Assembly (NCBI GenBank): GCA_002354735.1
Contig: DEMD01000003.1
Coordinates: 561,511-625,510 of the forward strand
Direction of reading: 5' to 3'
From: Gammaproteobacteria bacterium UBA2679
GTDB lineage: Bacteria; Pseudomonadota; Gammaproteobacteria; Pseudomonadales; Oleiphilaceae
Length of the DNA: 64,000 bases
This document shows positions 45,699-54,050 of the stretch, piece by piece; the first letter of the stretch is position 1; every line of letters starts with the position of its first letter. The position numbers and the translations under genes were made by a program. The notes beneath the pieces are model-generated. The model saw only the letters and a program-made list of their open reading frames with translations, had not been told where the DNA came from and ran no database searches.

Positions 45699-47183
45699 AT
45701 GCATGGATGCAGTTGTCTCCGAAGCCTGAAGCTGCAGGCGTCGAGCTGCAGTTTCAGGCTTCGCTTACCGTCGAATTTGTTCTCAATATTGCTACTCGCA
45801 TCACTGTTCAGTGTATTGCTGGTTTCACCATCCATTGCGCTGGCTGATGACGACTTCGAGCGTTGGAAACAGGCCCAGCAGACCGCCTTCAACGAATTTC
45901 AGACGCGCGAAGATCGAGCGTTCATTGCTTTCCTGGAAACGGAATGGCAGTCCTTTGAGCGTTTCAAGGGTGTGAGCCGTGACCAGAATCCCAAGCCAGC
46001 GGTTCCACCTCGCATCCGCAATAGCAGCGCCATCGTCAACAGCAGGGCTACCACTGGAACTGCCACGCAAAATTCAGCCGCAGAGTTCGCAGACACCTTC
46101 TTCGCCCACGAAGTTCAGAGTCTCGCGCTGCCCGACATTCGATGGCCAGATCTCACCAACGCTGATGGCGACACGCTCGCAGCAGTCTGGTCCGCTCTCA
46201 GTGCAAGCGATCATCGCGCAGCACTCCAAGAGCTCCAGACCCAGGCCGGTGATCTCGCCCTGGGGGACTGGGGTACGCTGCAGCTCTGCCAACACCTCCT
46301 CCGCAAAAGCGATGACAATCGCAGAAACGCGCACTGCTGGTTTCTTCTCAACAGGCTTGGCTATGATCTGCGGGTCGGCTATGACGGCGACTCGATTTTT
46401 CTGCTCCTGCCGGCCTCGATACCGGTGTATGGCAAGAGTTTTGTCCGCCTCGGCAACAAACAATTCTATATCGTTGCAGACAGCAATCGTGGTGATCAAA
46501 GCAATCGCCAGATCCGCGCGTATGAGCGCTCCTCAAAACCGGATTTACGCGACTTCGACCTGAGTCTGCAAACGATCATGAAGGCTTCCGGAAATACCCG
46601 ATCCCTGGTTGTAACAGGCGCTGCAGAAAATGGTCAGTCCGAGATCGCTCTCGCCTTCGATGTCGGCCGCAGTGCCTTACTGGCGACTCATCCACAAATC
46701 GATCTGAAGTGGTATTTTACAGCGCCGCCAGGTGCACCGACTGCCGAGAGTCTCAGTGCTGCTTTAGCACCCAGCCTTGCTCGACTGAGTGAACGTGAAG
46801 CCATAAACCATCTGCTGCACTTCGTGCAGAACAGTTTCGCTTATCAGACAGATCAGGAACAGTTTGGCGAAGAGCGCTATCTCCTGGCTGAAGAGAGCCT
46901 GAACTATGGCGTCAACGACTGTGAAGACCGCTCAATCCTTCTGGCGTGGTTGCTTCATGACCTGCTCGCACTGGATGTGCTCGTATTGGATTATCCCGGG
47001 CATGTCGCGCTGGCAGTACGTACGCCCGTCCTGAAAGACGATGCAATTGTGGTTGAGGACGGAAAGAAATATGTAGTGTTGGACCCGACCTATATCGGTG
47101 CCGATGCCGGCATGGTCATGCCAGCCGTAGCTGCAATTTCGCCAGACCTGTTCCCTGCCAAGTACGCCCATCACCGGAACTGA
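45699..47183 (+). CDS. Periplasmic transglutaminase-like protein
   Basis: A 494-residue secreted protein. A long basic n-region leads to a hydrophobic segment and cleavage near IALA (residue 49). A helical segment (53-78) rich in aromatic residues follows and aligns without gaps to one in the MltC-like protein three genes on. The C-terminal third is a transglutaminase-like cysteine protease fold: Cys in VNDCEDRSILLAWL, His in YPGHVALAV and Asp in VVLDPTYIGAD. Such domains cleave or cross-link peptides, including cell-wall peptides. ATG 45699 was chosen over earlier in-frame starts because these would lie before the promoter -10; the ribosome site is weak. Confidence 0.78.
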   Translation: MHGCSCLRSLKLQASSCSFRLRLPSNLFSILLLASLFSVLLVSPSIALADDDFERWKQAQQTAFNEFQTREDRAFIAFLETEWQSFERFKGVSRDQNPKPAVPPRIRNSSAIVNSRATTGTATQNSAAEFADTFFAHEVQSLALPDIRWPDLTNADGDTLAAVWSALSASDHRAALQELQTQAGDLALGDWGTLQLCQHLLRKSDDNRRNAHCWFLLNRLGYDLRVGYDGDSIFLLLPASIPVYGKSFVRLGNKQFYIVADSNRGDQSNRQIRAYERSSKPDLRDFDLSLQTIMKASGNTRSLVVTGAAENGQSEIALAFDVGRSALLATHPQIDLKWYFTAPPGAPTAESLSAALAPSLARLSEREAINHLLHFVQNSFAYQTDQEQFGEERYLLAEESLNYGVNDCEDRSILLAWLLHDLLALDVLVLDYPGHVALAVRTPVLKDDAIVVEDGKKYVVLDPTYIGADAGMVMPAVAAISPDLFPAKYAHHRN

Positions 47184-47330
47184 ACAAAAATTCTGAAAAA
47201 GTTGATGCCGTATTGTGACGCCGGTGGCTCATTTTGATCCGCTGTCCGTCCAACAAGCACATCATCAGATCCAGGAATTCAATAGAAGCAACCCGATCCT
47301 TTGTGATCAGACATCGAACCAGGAGTTCAA

Positions 47331-47933
47331 ATGAACACATCCAGCAGCCTCAAGAAACTCGCATTGATTGTCAGCATTTCCACTCTGGCAGCCTGCGCCT
47401 CGCAACAGCAGGTACCTGAAGCACCGGTAGCTCAGCAATCAAGCCTGCCCGACTGGGTCATGATGCCAGTCGTGGAAAACGGTATCGCCGATACCCAATG
47501 TGTCGCTTCCAAGCCTGGCATCGGCCTCAATTATCTAAAGAGCACAGCAACTTCGTTGGCGCGAGCAGAGCTTGCCAAGCAGATCGATATCAAGGTCAAG
47601 GCCATGGACAAGACTTACCAGCGAATGGCAGACACTAATGAAGGACTGTCCGTTGGCAGCTCATTCGAATCAGTATCGAAGCAGGTCACAGAAAAGAATC
47701 TGGCTGGTAGCCGGGCGATCAAGATGGACTACGTGACCATGGCCGATAATACCCAGAATTTCTGCGTGATGATGGCAATGTCTCCAGAGGTTACCAAAGC
47801 GCTGTTCAAGGATCTCGTTCAGGCTTCTGGCAATCAGAGTCTTTCCCCACAGAATGAAGCCGTGCTGTATGAGCGGTTCCTTGCTGAAAAAGCTGCAAAA
47901 GAGCTGGATGCCGAGTTCGAGAGCAGTAATTAA
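47331..47933 (+). CDS. LPP20-like lipoprotein
   Basis: A 200-residue lipoprotein: lipobox LAAC (Cys22), Gln/Pro-rich linker, then SLPDWVMMPVVE, the LPP20-type start, and the helix ATSLARAELAKQIDIKVKAMD. A C-terminal acidic helix follows. AGGAG precedes ATG 47331 by 6 bases. 147 bases separate it from the transglutaminase gene, with no convincing promoter in between. Role unknown; probably an outer-membrane partner in the envelope cluster. Confidence 0.72.
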   Translation: MNTSSSLKKLALIVSISTLAACASQQQVPEAPVAQQSSLPDWVMMPVVENGIADTQCVASKPGIGLNYLKSTATSLARAELAKQIDIKVKAMDKTYQRMADTNEGLSVGSSFESVSKQVTEKNLAGSRAIKMDYVTMADNTQNFCVMMAMSPEVTKALFKDLVQASGNQSLSPQNEAVLYERFLAEKAAKELDAEFESSN

Positions 47934-47990
47934 GCACTGCGTTATCCGAATCTGATTCAATTAACGGTTCTCGTCGAAAGGACGTTCATC

Positions 47991-49388
47991 ATGCGTATCT
48001 CTGGAATTCACCAACTGGTGCCTTCAGTACTGGCAGTCGCTTTACTGTTGCCGGCCATTCAGATGGCCAATGCGGACGATCCTTTCGCCGAACTTGAATC
48101 TGCTACTGCCCCCAGCGCTAAGGCTGCCCCGGAGCAGGAAGCAGCCGCTGACGAGTTTCAGGCGTATATGAATTCTCATCGGACAGAGTTTGACGAGTAC
48201 AAGACGAAGCTGCTTGCGGAATATGCAGCCTATTCAAAAATTGCGACAGAAGAGACCGAGCGGTATAGCGCAGCGCTGCAGAAGGTCTGGGATGAGCCCC
48301 AACTGTCAGGTCCCAAAGTCTGGGTCGACTATTCCGGCGATCTCAAAGAGCGAAACTCGGTAGATTTCGAAAAGAAGGCCATAACAATTTCAACTGTCGT
48401 GGAAGCCGACGGCAAGGGCGTGAGCGATGAGCGCCTGGGAGAACGGCTGAGAGCACTTCTCACCAAGAATCAGGCTCAAGCCTTTTCTGATGACAAGATT
48501 GCACAGGCGATTGAGAAGCGAAGCAAGGCTGAACTGACGATGCTGCAGACGGCCGAGGTCGAACCGGAGCCGATTCTGCTGCCTTTCGTTTCTGAAGAGG
48601 CTGAACCCAGCCAGGAGAAAGTGGACGCTATCGTGAGCGACCTTGTTGCCAAACAGAGCCGCACGGAGAGTACCAACAAACAGGGACAGCGCGTCGTCAC
48701 GATTGAGGTCCCTCTTGGACCCGAGGCTTCTGAGACTGAGCCGGAAGCGAAGGTGGTTCCAGAGCCCAAGGCAGCGCCCGCACCGCGCCAGATGGCCGAT
48801 GCACGCATGAACCATCTGCCTAAAGCTGCGCGGGTGCTCGAGGGCGATGTGAACACCTTTGCAAAAAGCGCGAAGATGGATGCAGCGCTGGTATACGCCA
48901 TTATCGAAACCGAGTCGGCATTCAATCCGATGGCGAAGTCACCGATACCTGCGTATGGCCTGATGCAAATCGTTCCCGGCTCGGCGGGCATCGATGCAAC
49001 GGAACAGCTGTTTGGCAAAGGTAGAGTCCTGGCACCGTCATATCTGTACACGCAGGACAAGAACATCGAAATCGGCGCCACCTACCTGAACATTCTGTAC
49101 TATCGCTACCTCAAGGGTGTGAACGACCCGCTTAGCAGGCTGTATTGCTCCATCGCGGCTTACAATACTGGGGCTGGAAACGTCGCCAAGGCCTTTATTG
49201 GCACCACTCGGTTGGGTGCCGCCTTGCCGAAGATCAACGCGCTGTCTCCGCAACAGGTCTACGATCACCTTGTCCAGAACCTGCCTTACGAAGAAACCAG
49301 GCATTACCTGCAGCGTGTCGTTAGCCGCATGGACAAGTATCGAACCAGCGACGCGCCTCTGATTGGATCTCTCGCCGATGTCGATTGA
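47991..49388 (+). CDS. MltC-like lytic transglycosylase
   Basis: A 465-residue secreted protein with a signal peptide ending near ANA (residue 28), without lipobox. Residues 56-81 form an aromatic helix shared with the transglutaminase. Next comes an MltC N-domain (VWDEPQLSGPKVWVDY, VDFEKKAITI), a Glu/Pro-rich linker (about 200-270), and a C-terminal SLT domain: catalytic Glu near residue 305 in YAIIETESAFNP, then YGLMQIVP, GATYLNILYYRYL and AYNTGAGNV. It should cleave peptidoglycan with formation of 1,6-anhydro ends. Unlike E. coli MltC it is not a lipoprotein and is longer. AAAGGA precedes the start by 9 bases. Confidence 0.87.
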   Translation: MRISGIHQLVPSVLAVALLLPAIQMANADDPFAELESATAPSAKAAPEQEAAADEFQAYMNSHRTEFDEYKTKLLAEYAAYSKIATEETERYSAALQKVWDEPQLSGPKVWVDYSGDLKERNSVDFEKKAITISTVVEADGKGVSDERLGERLRALLTKNQAQAFSDDKIAQAIEKRSKAELTMLQTAEVEPEPILLPFVSEEAEPSQEKVDAIVSDLVAKQSRTESTNKQGQRVVTIEVPLGPEASETEPEAKVVPEPKAAPAPRQMADARMNHLPKAARVLEGDVNTFAKSAKMDAALVYAIIETESAFNPMAKSPIPAYGLMQIVPGSAGIDATEQLFGKGRVLAPSYLYTQDKNIEIGATYLNILYYRYLKGVNDPLSRLYCSIAAYNTGAGNVAKAFIGTTRLGAALPKINALSPQQVYDHLVQNLPYEETRHYLQRVVSRMDKYRTSDAPLIGSLADVD

Positions 49389-50238
49389 TGAAGTACAGAA
49401 GACTGCTTTCCGGGCTGAGCTGAAAGAAGAGCTGGCGAAAGATCTCCGCGGCTTCGTCGCCAGCGAAGTTGATGAAGAAGTTGATGAAGAGATAAGCAAG
49501 CGGGCGCTGAACGGCGCTTACTGGACGAGGTTTAGAAGCATTTTTTTTGCTGTGGCCGCGACTATCATCGCTCTGGGGCAGTTCTCCGAAGCAGTCACGC
49601 TCATCGAAGGCAGTGTGGTTCAACTCAAGTCGAGGCTGACACATAGCGTAGAGTACGAGCTGTTGGACCAGATCCACGTCGGCAACACGGAAGGCTATAT
49701 CGAGAACCTGTTGGGACAACCACAGGTCTCCAAAGCCATTGATGATGGAATAGAGGCGAGGTATTACTACAACGATAAATTTTTGCTGACAATCTTCGTC
49801 GCTGATAAGCGGGTAGCCGCCCACTTTGTGGTGCCACTCAAGAACGACTTCACCCCGGTTGTCGTTGAGAATGACAATACAGATTTTGAGCTGCAACAGT
49901 CAGTTTTTTCGGCGTATCCAGCCAACCCGAAGACCTACGTCGTCGACCACTCCAACACTGTCAGCTATTACCTCGAAGAACTCGACTCCGGTAAAGCCGG
50001 TCTTTTCTTCCATACCTATCTGGGATATGTGTCGTTTACACAGAAACCGGCTGACCAGCATCTCGTTTCTCTGTATGAAGCCGTTGTACACGGTGATATC
50101 GATTCAGAGTTAGCTGTGCAGTCGAAACTCCGGGAGAACTCATCGCCGAATCTCCACGGACGAGGTACCCTCGATCTTGTGCTGATTCAGAAAGGCATTC
50201 TTACAGGCGCTGAATTCGCCAACTATTTCGGCCGCTAG
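49378..50238 (+). CDS. Single-pass membrane protein, unknown function
   Basis: A 286-residue protein: acidic cytoplasmic N-terminus (about 1-50, with EVDEEVDEEISKRALNG), one transmembrane helix (about 52-72, FFAVAATIIALGQF), and a periplasmic domain of about 210 residues with beta-rich sequence such as YIENLLGQPQVSKAI, YYYNDKFLLTIFVAD and VAAHFVV. The N-end overlaps the MltC-like gene by 11 bases. I do not recognise the family with certainty. The cytoplasmic and periplasmic parts could link the envelope enzymes to the cell interior. Confidence 0.6.
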   Translation: MSIDEVQKTAFRAELKEELAKDLRGFVASEVDEEVDEEISKRALNGAYWTRFRSIFFAVAATIIALGQFSEAVTLIEGSVVQLKSRLTHSVEYELLDQIHVGNTEGYIENLLGQPQVSKAIDDGIEARYYYNDKFLLTIFVADKRVAAHFVVPLKNDFTPVVVENDNTDFELQQSVFSAYPANPKTYVVDHSNTVSYYLEELDSGKAGLFFHTYLGYVSFTQKPADQHLVSLYEAVVHGDIDSELAVQSKLRENSSPNLHGRGTLDLVLIQKGILTGAEFANYFGR

Positions 50239-50243
50239 CCCGC

Positions 50244-51344
50244 ATGGCTAGGCACGACGGGCGGAGCAGGAACAAACAGGCAGCGTTTCAAAGCGGAGCA
50301 CTTGCCCTGGTGTCGATTGCGATAACGCTGTTTGGGCTGGCGGTATCCGCAAATGCCGAGGAAGCGCCGTGCTGGATGGAGACACTCGTCACGCCGGGCA
50401 ATCTTGGGCAGGTCGGTATCGCACGAAATATCCACACCGGCGGCACCCCACCGAAAGCACTGAGTGAAATGCGTGCCATTAGCGGGCTCTGTAATACCCT
50501 GGCAATGGCTTGTGATGATGATTTCCTGAAAAAAACACGGGACGAAAAGCTATTGGCTGGTCGCCCGCTCTTTTTCGATAGCTTTATACGAAATGGGCAG
50601 ATATATGCCTACGCTGCGTTTTCTCCAGTAGATACGAAACAATGCAAAGCATCCGCTTGCCGCATCGAGGACTGTGATCCTGCCTGGCTCTGCAGTGGTG
50701 CTGTTGAGAGCAAGCCAGCATTACTCGGGATAAGTTATCGATCTATGAGCACTTATCGCCAAACCCTCAATGCGATGGAAAACGCACTTCTACAAGCGGA
50801 GTACATGTTCGGCGTCGATGTGGAAGCCAGTTCTGAACTGAATCAGGGTCGGATCGGCGAGCAGAACTATCTGATCTACCATCAGGAAGGCAATGTCGAT
50901 ACTGGTGCGCGTGAAGTTCTGCCCTTTCACATTGCACATCAGTGCGAGTCCGGAGACACGCTTTATCAGCAGGTCGTACTCGATCTTTCGTTGGAGGAAA
51001 AAATCAGGCTCGACAATGGTGATCTCGGCTGGGTCAACAACCCCAAACACCTCGGATTGGATGGGGCTGTAGGTATCATCGACAAGCGCGCAGCATCCGG
51101 GCTGGTATCAGATCAGGTCAAACTCGCCATCAAACAGGCGGCTATTCAGCTGGCCTTCGAGAAGAGTACTGATGTCACTGAGGATAATCTCGTCGTCACC
51201 TCGGATGCTGCTGGCTTGGTGCATATTACCAAAATCAATCAACAGACGAACAACAGTCTCAAGGCTCGTGTCATGCGCATCCGCTTTGACCGACCAGAAG
51301 GTGCAGCCTTACGCGCTATGGCCTGGCTGGTCATCATTCCCTAG
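50244..51344 (+). CDS. Secreted LPP20-like protein
   Basis: A 366-residue protein with a signal peptide ending at ANA (residue 38) and no lipobox. The mature N-terminus EEAPCWMETLVTPGNLGQVGIARNI has an LPP20-like look, with an Ala-rich region after it, and several cysteines (C43, C82, C89, and a CKASACRIEDC cluster) suggest disulfides in the periplasm. The C-terminal 150 residues are mixed. No enzyme motif is seen. It lies 5 bases after the membrane-protein gene, with no obvious ribosome site, so coupling is likely. Confidence 0.5.
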   Translation: MARHDGRSRNKQAAFQSGALALVSIAITLFGLAVSANAEEAPCWMETLVTPGNLGQVGIARNIHTGGTPPKALSEMRAISGLCNTLAMACDDDFLKKTRDEKLLAGRPLFFDSFIRNGQIYAYAAFSPVDTKQCKASACRIEDCDPAWLCSGAVESKPALLGISYRSMSTYRQTLNAMENALLQAEYMFGVDVEASSELNQGRIGEQNYLIYHQEGNVDTGAREVLPFHIAHQCESGDTLYQQVVLDLSLEEKIRLDNGDLGWVNNPKHLGLDGAVGIIDKRAASGLVSDQVKLAIKQAAIQLAFEKSTDVTEDNLVVTSDAAGLVHITKINQQTNNSLKARVMRIRFDRPEGAALRAMAWLVIIP

Positions 51345-51356
51345 TTTCACGCCAAT

Positions 51357-51372
51357 CAATTGAAAACAATTG
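51357..51372. repeat. CAATTG-AAAA-CAATTG repeat
   Basis: Two copies of the palindrome CAATTG flank four A residues in the 207 bases between the secreted LPP20-like gene and the PEGA-like lipoprotein gene. It can fold as a weak hairpin or be a regulator site. The rest of this gap shows no clear promoter. Confidence 0.35.
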
Positions 51373-51551
51373 TTAAATCTCCCGTCACAACATGGAAGCC
51401 CAAACTTCTCCTCTATAAAGTGTGCGCAGCATCGCGGTGATCATTTTTCCCACTGCGAAATGCCCATAACAATCTAATTACCGCCGAAACCCCCAGGTAG
51501 TCCAGACGATCATGTTTGGACGCAGTTACTTTTTTGGACGACGGATTAATG

Positions 51552-52031
51552 ATGAATAAACTTGCAATGACGGCCGCTGCAGTCGCCGTTCTAGGTCTGA
51601 GCGCGTGCGCTTCAATTGTTAGCGACGCCGACTACCCGGTCACTATTTCGAGCTATCCTGCGGAGGCAACCTATACCGTAGTGAATAAAAAGGGTGCGAC
51701 AATTCATCAAGGCGTTACGCCTTCGATAGTCACTCTTCCCTCCGGTGCCGGCTACTTTTCTGGAGAGCGATATCACGTCACGGTCACAAAGGAAGGTTAC
51801 GAGGCCACTTCGCTTGTGATGGATACCGACCTTGATGGCTGGTATTTCGGCAATCTCGTCCTTGGCGGCATATTGGGTGCACTTATTGTGGATCCCATTA
51901 CTGGCGCGATGTGGAGACTGCCGGATTCGCTTGACACGACACTGCAGCCGTCTCCGGTTCAGCCAATCGCTTCGGCCACTGCACCAGTTCCGGTGGCCAT
52001 GAGCGAACAAGCGGTTACCGCAGCGCCCTAA
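51552..52031 (+). CDS. PEGA-like lipoprotein
   Basis: A 159-residue lipoprotein with lipobox LSAC (Cys19). It has a PEGA-type domain: VTISSYPAEATYTVVNKKG, GVTPSIVTLPSG, and YHVTVTKEGYE, then a Gly/hydrophobic patch WYFGNLVLGGILGALIVDP. PEGA domains bind cell surface carbohydrate or protein. The gene's TAA shares two bases with the stop codon of the convergent mksE. The start could also be ATG 51549 one codon earlier; 51552 has better spacing to GGA. It may be the last gene of the rightward set, after a 207-base gap. Confidence 0.7.
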   Translation: MNKLAMTAAAVAVLGLSACASIVSDADYPVTISSYPAEATYTVVNKKGATIHQGVTPSIVTLPSGAGYFSGERYHVTVTKEGYEATSLVMDTDLDGWYFGNLVLGGILGALIVDPITGAMWRLPDSLDTTLQPSPVQPIASATAPVPVAMSEQAVTAAP

Positions 52032-52624
52032 CTGTCCTCGCTATAGGTGGTCACGAGCTGGTTTAAAAAGCTCATGCCAGCGGAGCTGAGGAAATAGCGC
52101 TCGGCTCCGCTTCGGAAGGCAAAGTTACGACGCACAAGAAACTCCATGGTTTCGCCCCAGCCTTTGTCGAAGCGCGCCGTGCGCAGAATATCGTTGTACT
52201 CGTCATCTGCAGCCATGGCGGCGAGATCGTCATCTTTTAGCCCTGCATCAGGCCTGCCGAGATACATAAGATCCCGGCCAGTCCTGGCAAAATACCGGCC
52301 GATCAATAGGAGCGCCACCTGAATCTTCAGAGCGTTCTCATCATGCTCATCAGTTTCGTCCTCCGAAGTCTCCCTGATATAAAAGAAGCCACCGGCTTCA
52401 CTGAAATGTAATTCGTAGCCGAGGTGCGCATACAGCTCAGTAAAGTGAGAGAGATGATTGAACACGAGGTTATACAGTGGGTTGTCTTCCCGCTCGGCCG
52501 TATGAACGTTCCACAGCTCGCGCAGCACGACCTTTCCGGCTGTCAGCTCCCGGTAAACCGCCGCACTCTGCTTCGGCAGAATTCCTGTGAAGCTTGATCG
52601 CTGCTGTTCTGTTGCTTCACTCAC
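52028..52624 (-). CDS. mksE: Condensin subunit MksE
   Basis: A 198-residue cytoplasmic protein of the MukE-like kleisin-binding winged-helix type. The sequence has FTGILPKQSAAVYRELTAG at the start and LVRRNFAFRSGAERYFLSSAG at the C-end, as in MksE. It binds the kleisin MksF. GTG 52624 overlaps the mksF stop as GTGAGTGA. At the 3' end the stop codon overlaps the stop of the convergent lipoprotein gene. Assignment rests on order and length as well as sequence. Confidence 0.82.
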   Translation of the reverse strand: MSEATEQQRSSFTGILPKQSAAVYRELTAGKVVLRELWNVHTAEREDNPLYNLVFNHLSHFTELYAHLGYELHFSEAGGFFYIRETSEDETDEHDENALKIQVALLLIGRYFARTGRDLMYLGRPDAGLKDDDLAAMAADDEYNDILRTARFDKGWGETMEFLVRRNFAFRSGAERYFLSSAGMSFLNQLVTTYSEDS

Positions 52625-54050
52625 CTGATAGTGCTCCGTTCAACTGATGGGATGGCTCTTGAGCTGCTTCGAGTTGCCTGCGCCTGTAAACGAATTTTTG
52701 ACCATTCTCATGGCTCAGCGTTCTGAATCTATTCACAGTGACCACTCGCCGCCCGTTTATGGAGCCGTTAGAAAGCCGATTCAGCGCACCAAGTAGATCG
52801 ACAAACGAATAGCCTTCGATGAAGCCTTCCAGGCGACCATGCAGCTCCCGCACGAGGTCTGAACTCGATCTCAACTCAAGGGTATCAATCCACTGAAACA
52901 GCTTTTCGATTCTGCGGATATCCGTTAGAGCTGGTGTTGACGAAGCAGACAGCTGCGGGAGCTCAGGTGCCTGCGCAGATCGCTGCAGATCGGATAGACG
53001 TAGTTCGATTTCGGAAAATAATACCTGAAAATAGCTGACGCTCTCCCCAAACGCATACGGTTTCGGGCGAGAATGACTTTTCAGGCCGCTCATGAAACCA
53101 CTGTCTTGAATAAAGTCCTGAGCGCTCAGACGGGTTTTCCTCAGATCCTGAGTCTGTGTCTCCCGATGCAGGGCCTGGAGGCGTTCAAAATGATGCGCCA
53201 TCGCGTTGTACTGCAGCATGCCCTGCCTGGTCTTACGCAAAAAATTGTCAACTTCACGGGCGACCACTTCGATCGGTCGATGCATGGCATTGAGACTGAG
53301 CGCAGCCCTGAACAGCTGATTCGCAGCAGCTTCCCATCCGTTCCTGTCGAGCAGGCTCTTGATCGATTCGAGGGTAGCCAGAAGGTTATTACCATCCTCG
53401 AGATGGGTGTCAGGATTGAGGAAGGCCAATGTCGGCTTGAGGTGACGCTCGTATAGGTGGACGATCTGCTGCAGTAGTGTCTGCCTGAACTGGGCAAACT
53501 GTTCAGGTGATCGACTGGCTTTCGCAGAGACGGCCGCCAGATCGCTACTGATTCGTTGCATGCGGTCGATATTCTGCCGTAGCAATCCAATAAGTTGACT
53601 CACCTGTTCGTTTAGATCATCGATCAGCTCTACAAAATCAGGGTCGGCTCTGTGAAAGCTGGACACAAGCAAGCGGGCCTGGGAGTCCCATAAGCCGACG
53701 AGGCGGGTCCGCAGGCGCGCATCAGTCAGCTCCTGATATAAGGAAGCGTTGCAGGCACGCAGCAAACCGATCAGTGGCTCCTGGAACACCAGACGCTTCT
53801 CACCCTCGACATTGTCGATATCGACGACCAGGGTCGACTGAAACAGGTTATCGCTACTGAAGGCTCTGATGAGACGTAGTCGCTCACGAGCCTTCATGCT
53901 ATCCGTATATTCGACGACCGCGTGCGTCAGATCCGACTCCCTGACGAAGCGCTCGCCAGCTCGATCCATGCGCTGGATCAGGCTGAACATGACACCGGGG
54001 TGCTCAAACAGTATCCGCGTCGTTTCGAGTGTACTGAATCGTTTACCCAC
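52617..54050 (-). CDS. mksF: Condensin kleisin subunit MksF
   Basis: A 477-residue, mainly helical cytoplasmic protein of the MukF-like kleisin group. The N-terminus TTRILFEHPGVMFSLIQRMDRAGE resembles the kleisin winged helix. A central coiled helix and a C-terminal winged helix (FIEGYSFVDLLGALNRLSNG) follow. GTG 54050 was chosen because the upstream frame lies within mksB; the overlap reads GTGGGTAA, with the mksB stop inside. It links the two heads of MksB. Confidence 0.82.
   Translation of the reverse strand: MGKRFSTLETTRILFEHPGVMFSLIQRMDRAGERFVRESDLTHAVVEYTDSMKARERLRLIRAFSSDNLFQSTLVVDIDNVEGEKRLVFQEPLIGLLRACNASLYQELTDARLRTRLVGLWDSQARLLVSSFHRADPDFVELIDDLNEQVSQLIGLLRQNIDRMQRISSDLAAVSAKASRSPEQFAQFRQTLLQQIVHLYERHLKPTLAFLNPDTHLEDGNNLLATLESIKSLLDRNGWEAAANQLFRAALSLNAMHRPIEVVAREVDNFLRKTRQGMLQYNAMAHHFERLQALHRETQTQDLRKTRLSAQDFIQDSGFMSGLKSHSRPKPYAFGESVSYFQVLFSEIELRLSDLQRSAQAPELPQLSASSTPALTDIRRIEKLFQWIDTLELRSSSDLVRELHGRLEGFIEGYSFVDLLGALNRLSNGSINGRRVVTVNRFRTLSHENGQKFVYRRRQLEAAQEPSHQLNGALSGE

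Noticed and set aside
39512..51344. Flagellar FlgO/FlgP/FlgT locus
   Set aside because: LPP20-like lipoproteins occur in such loci, but no flagellin, motor or ring gene is in the window, and the neighbours are MCE and cell-wall genes.
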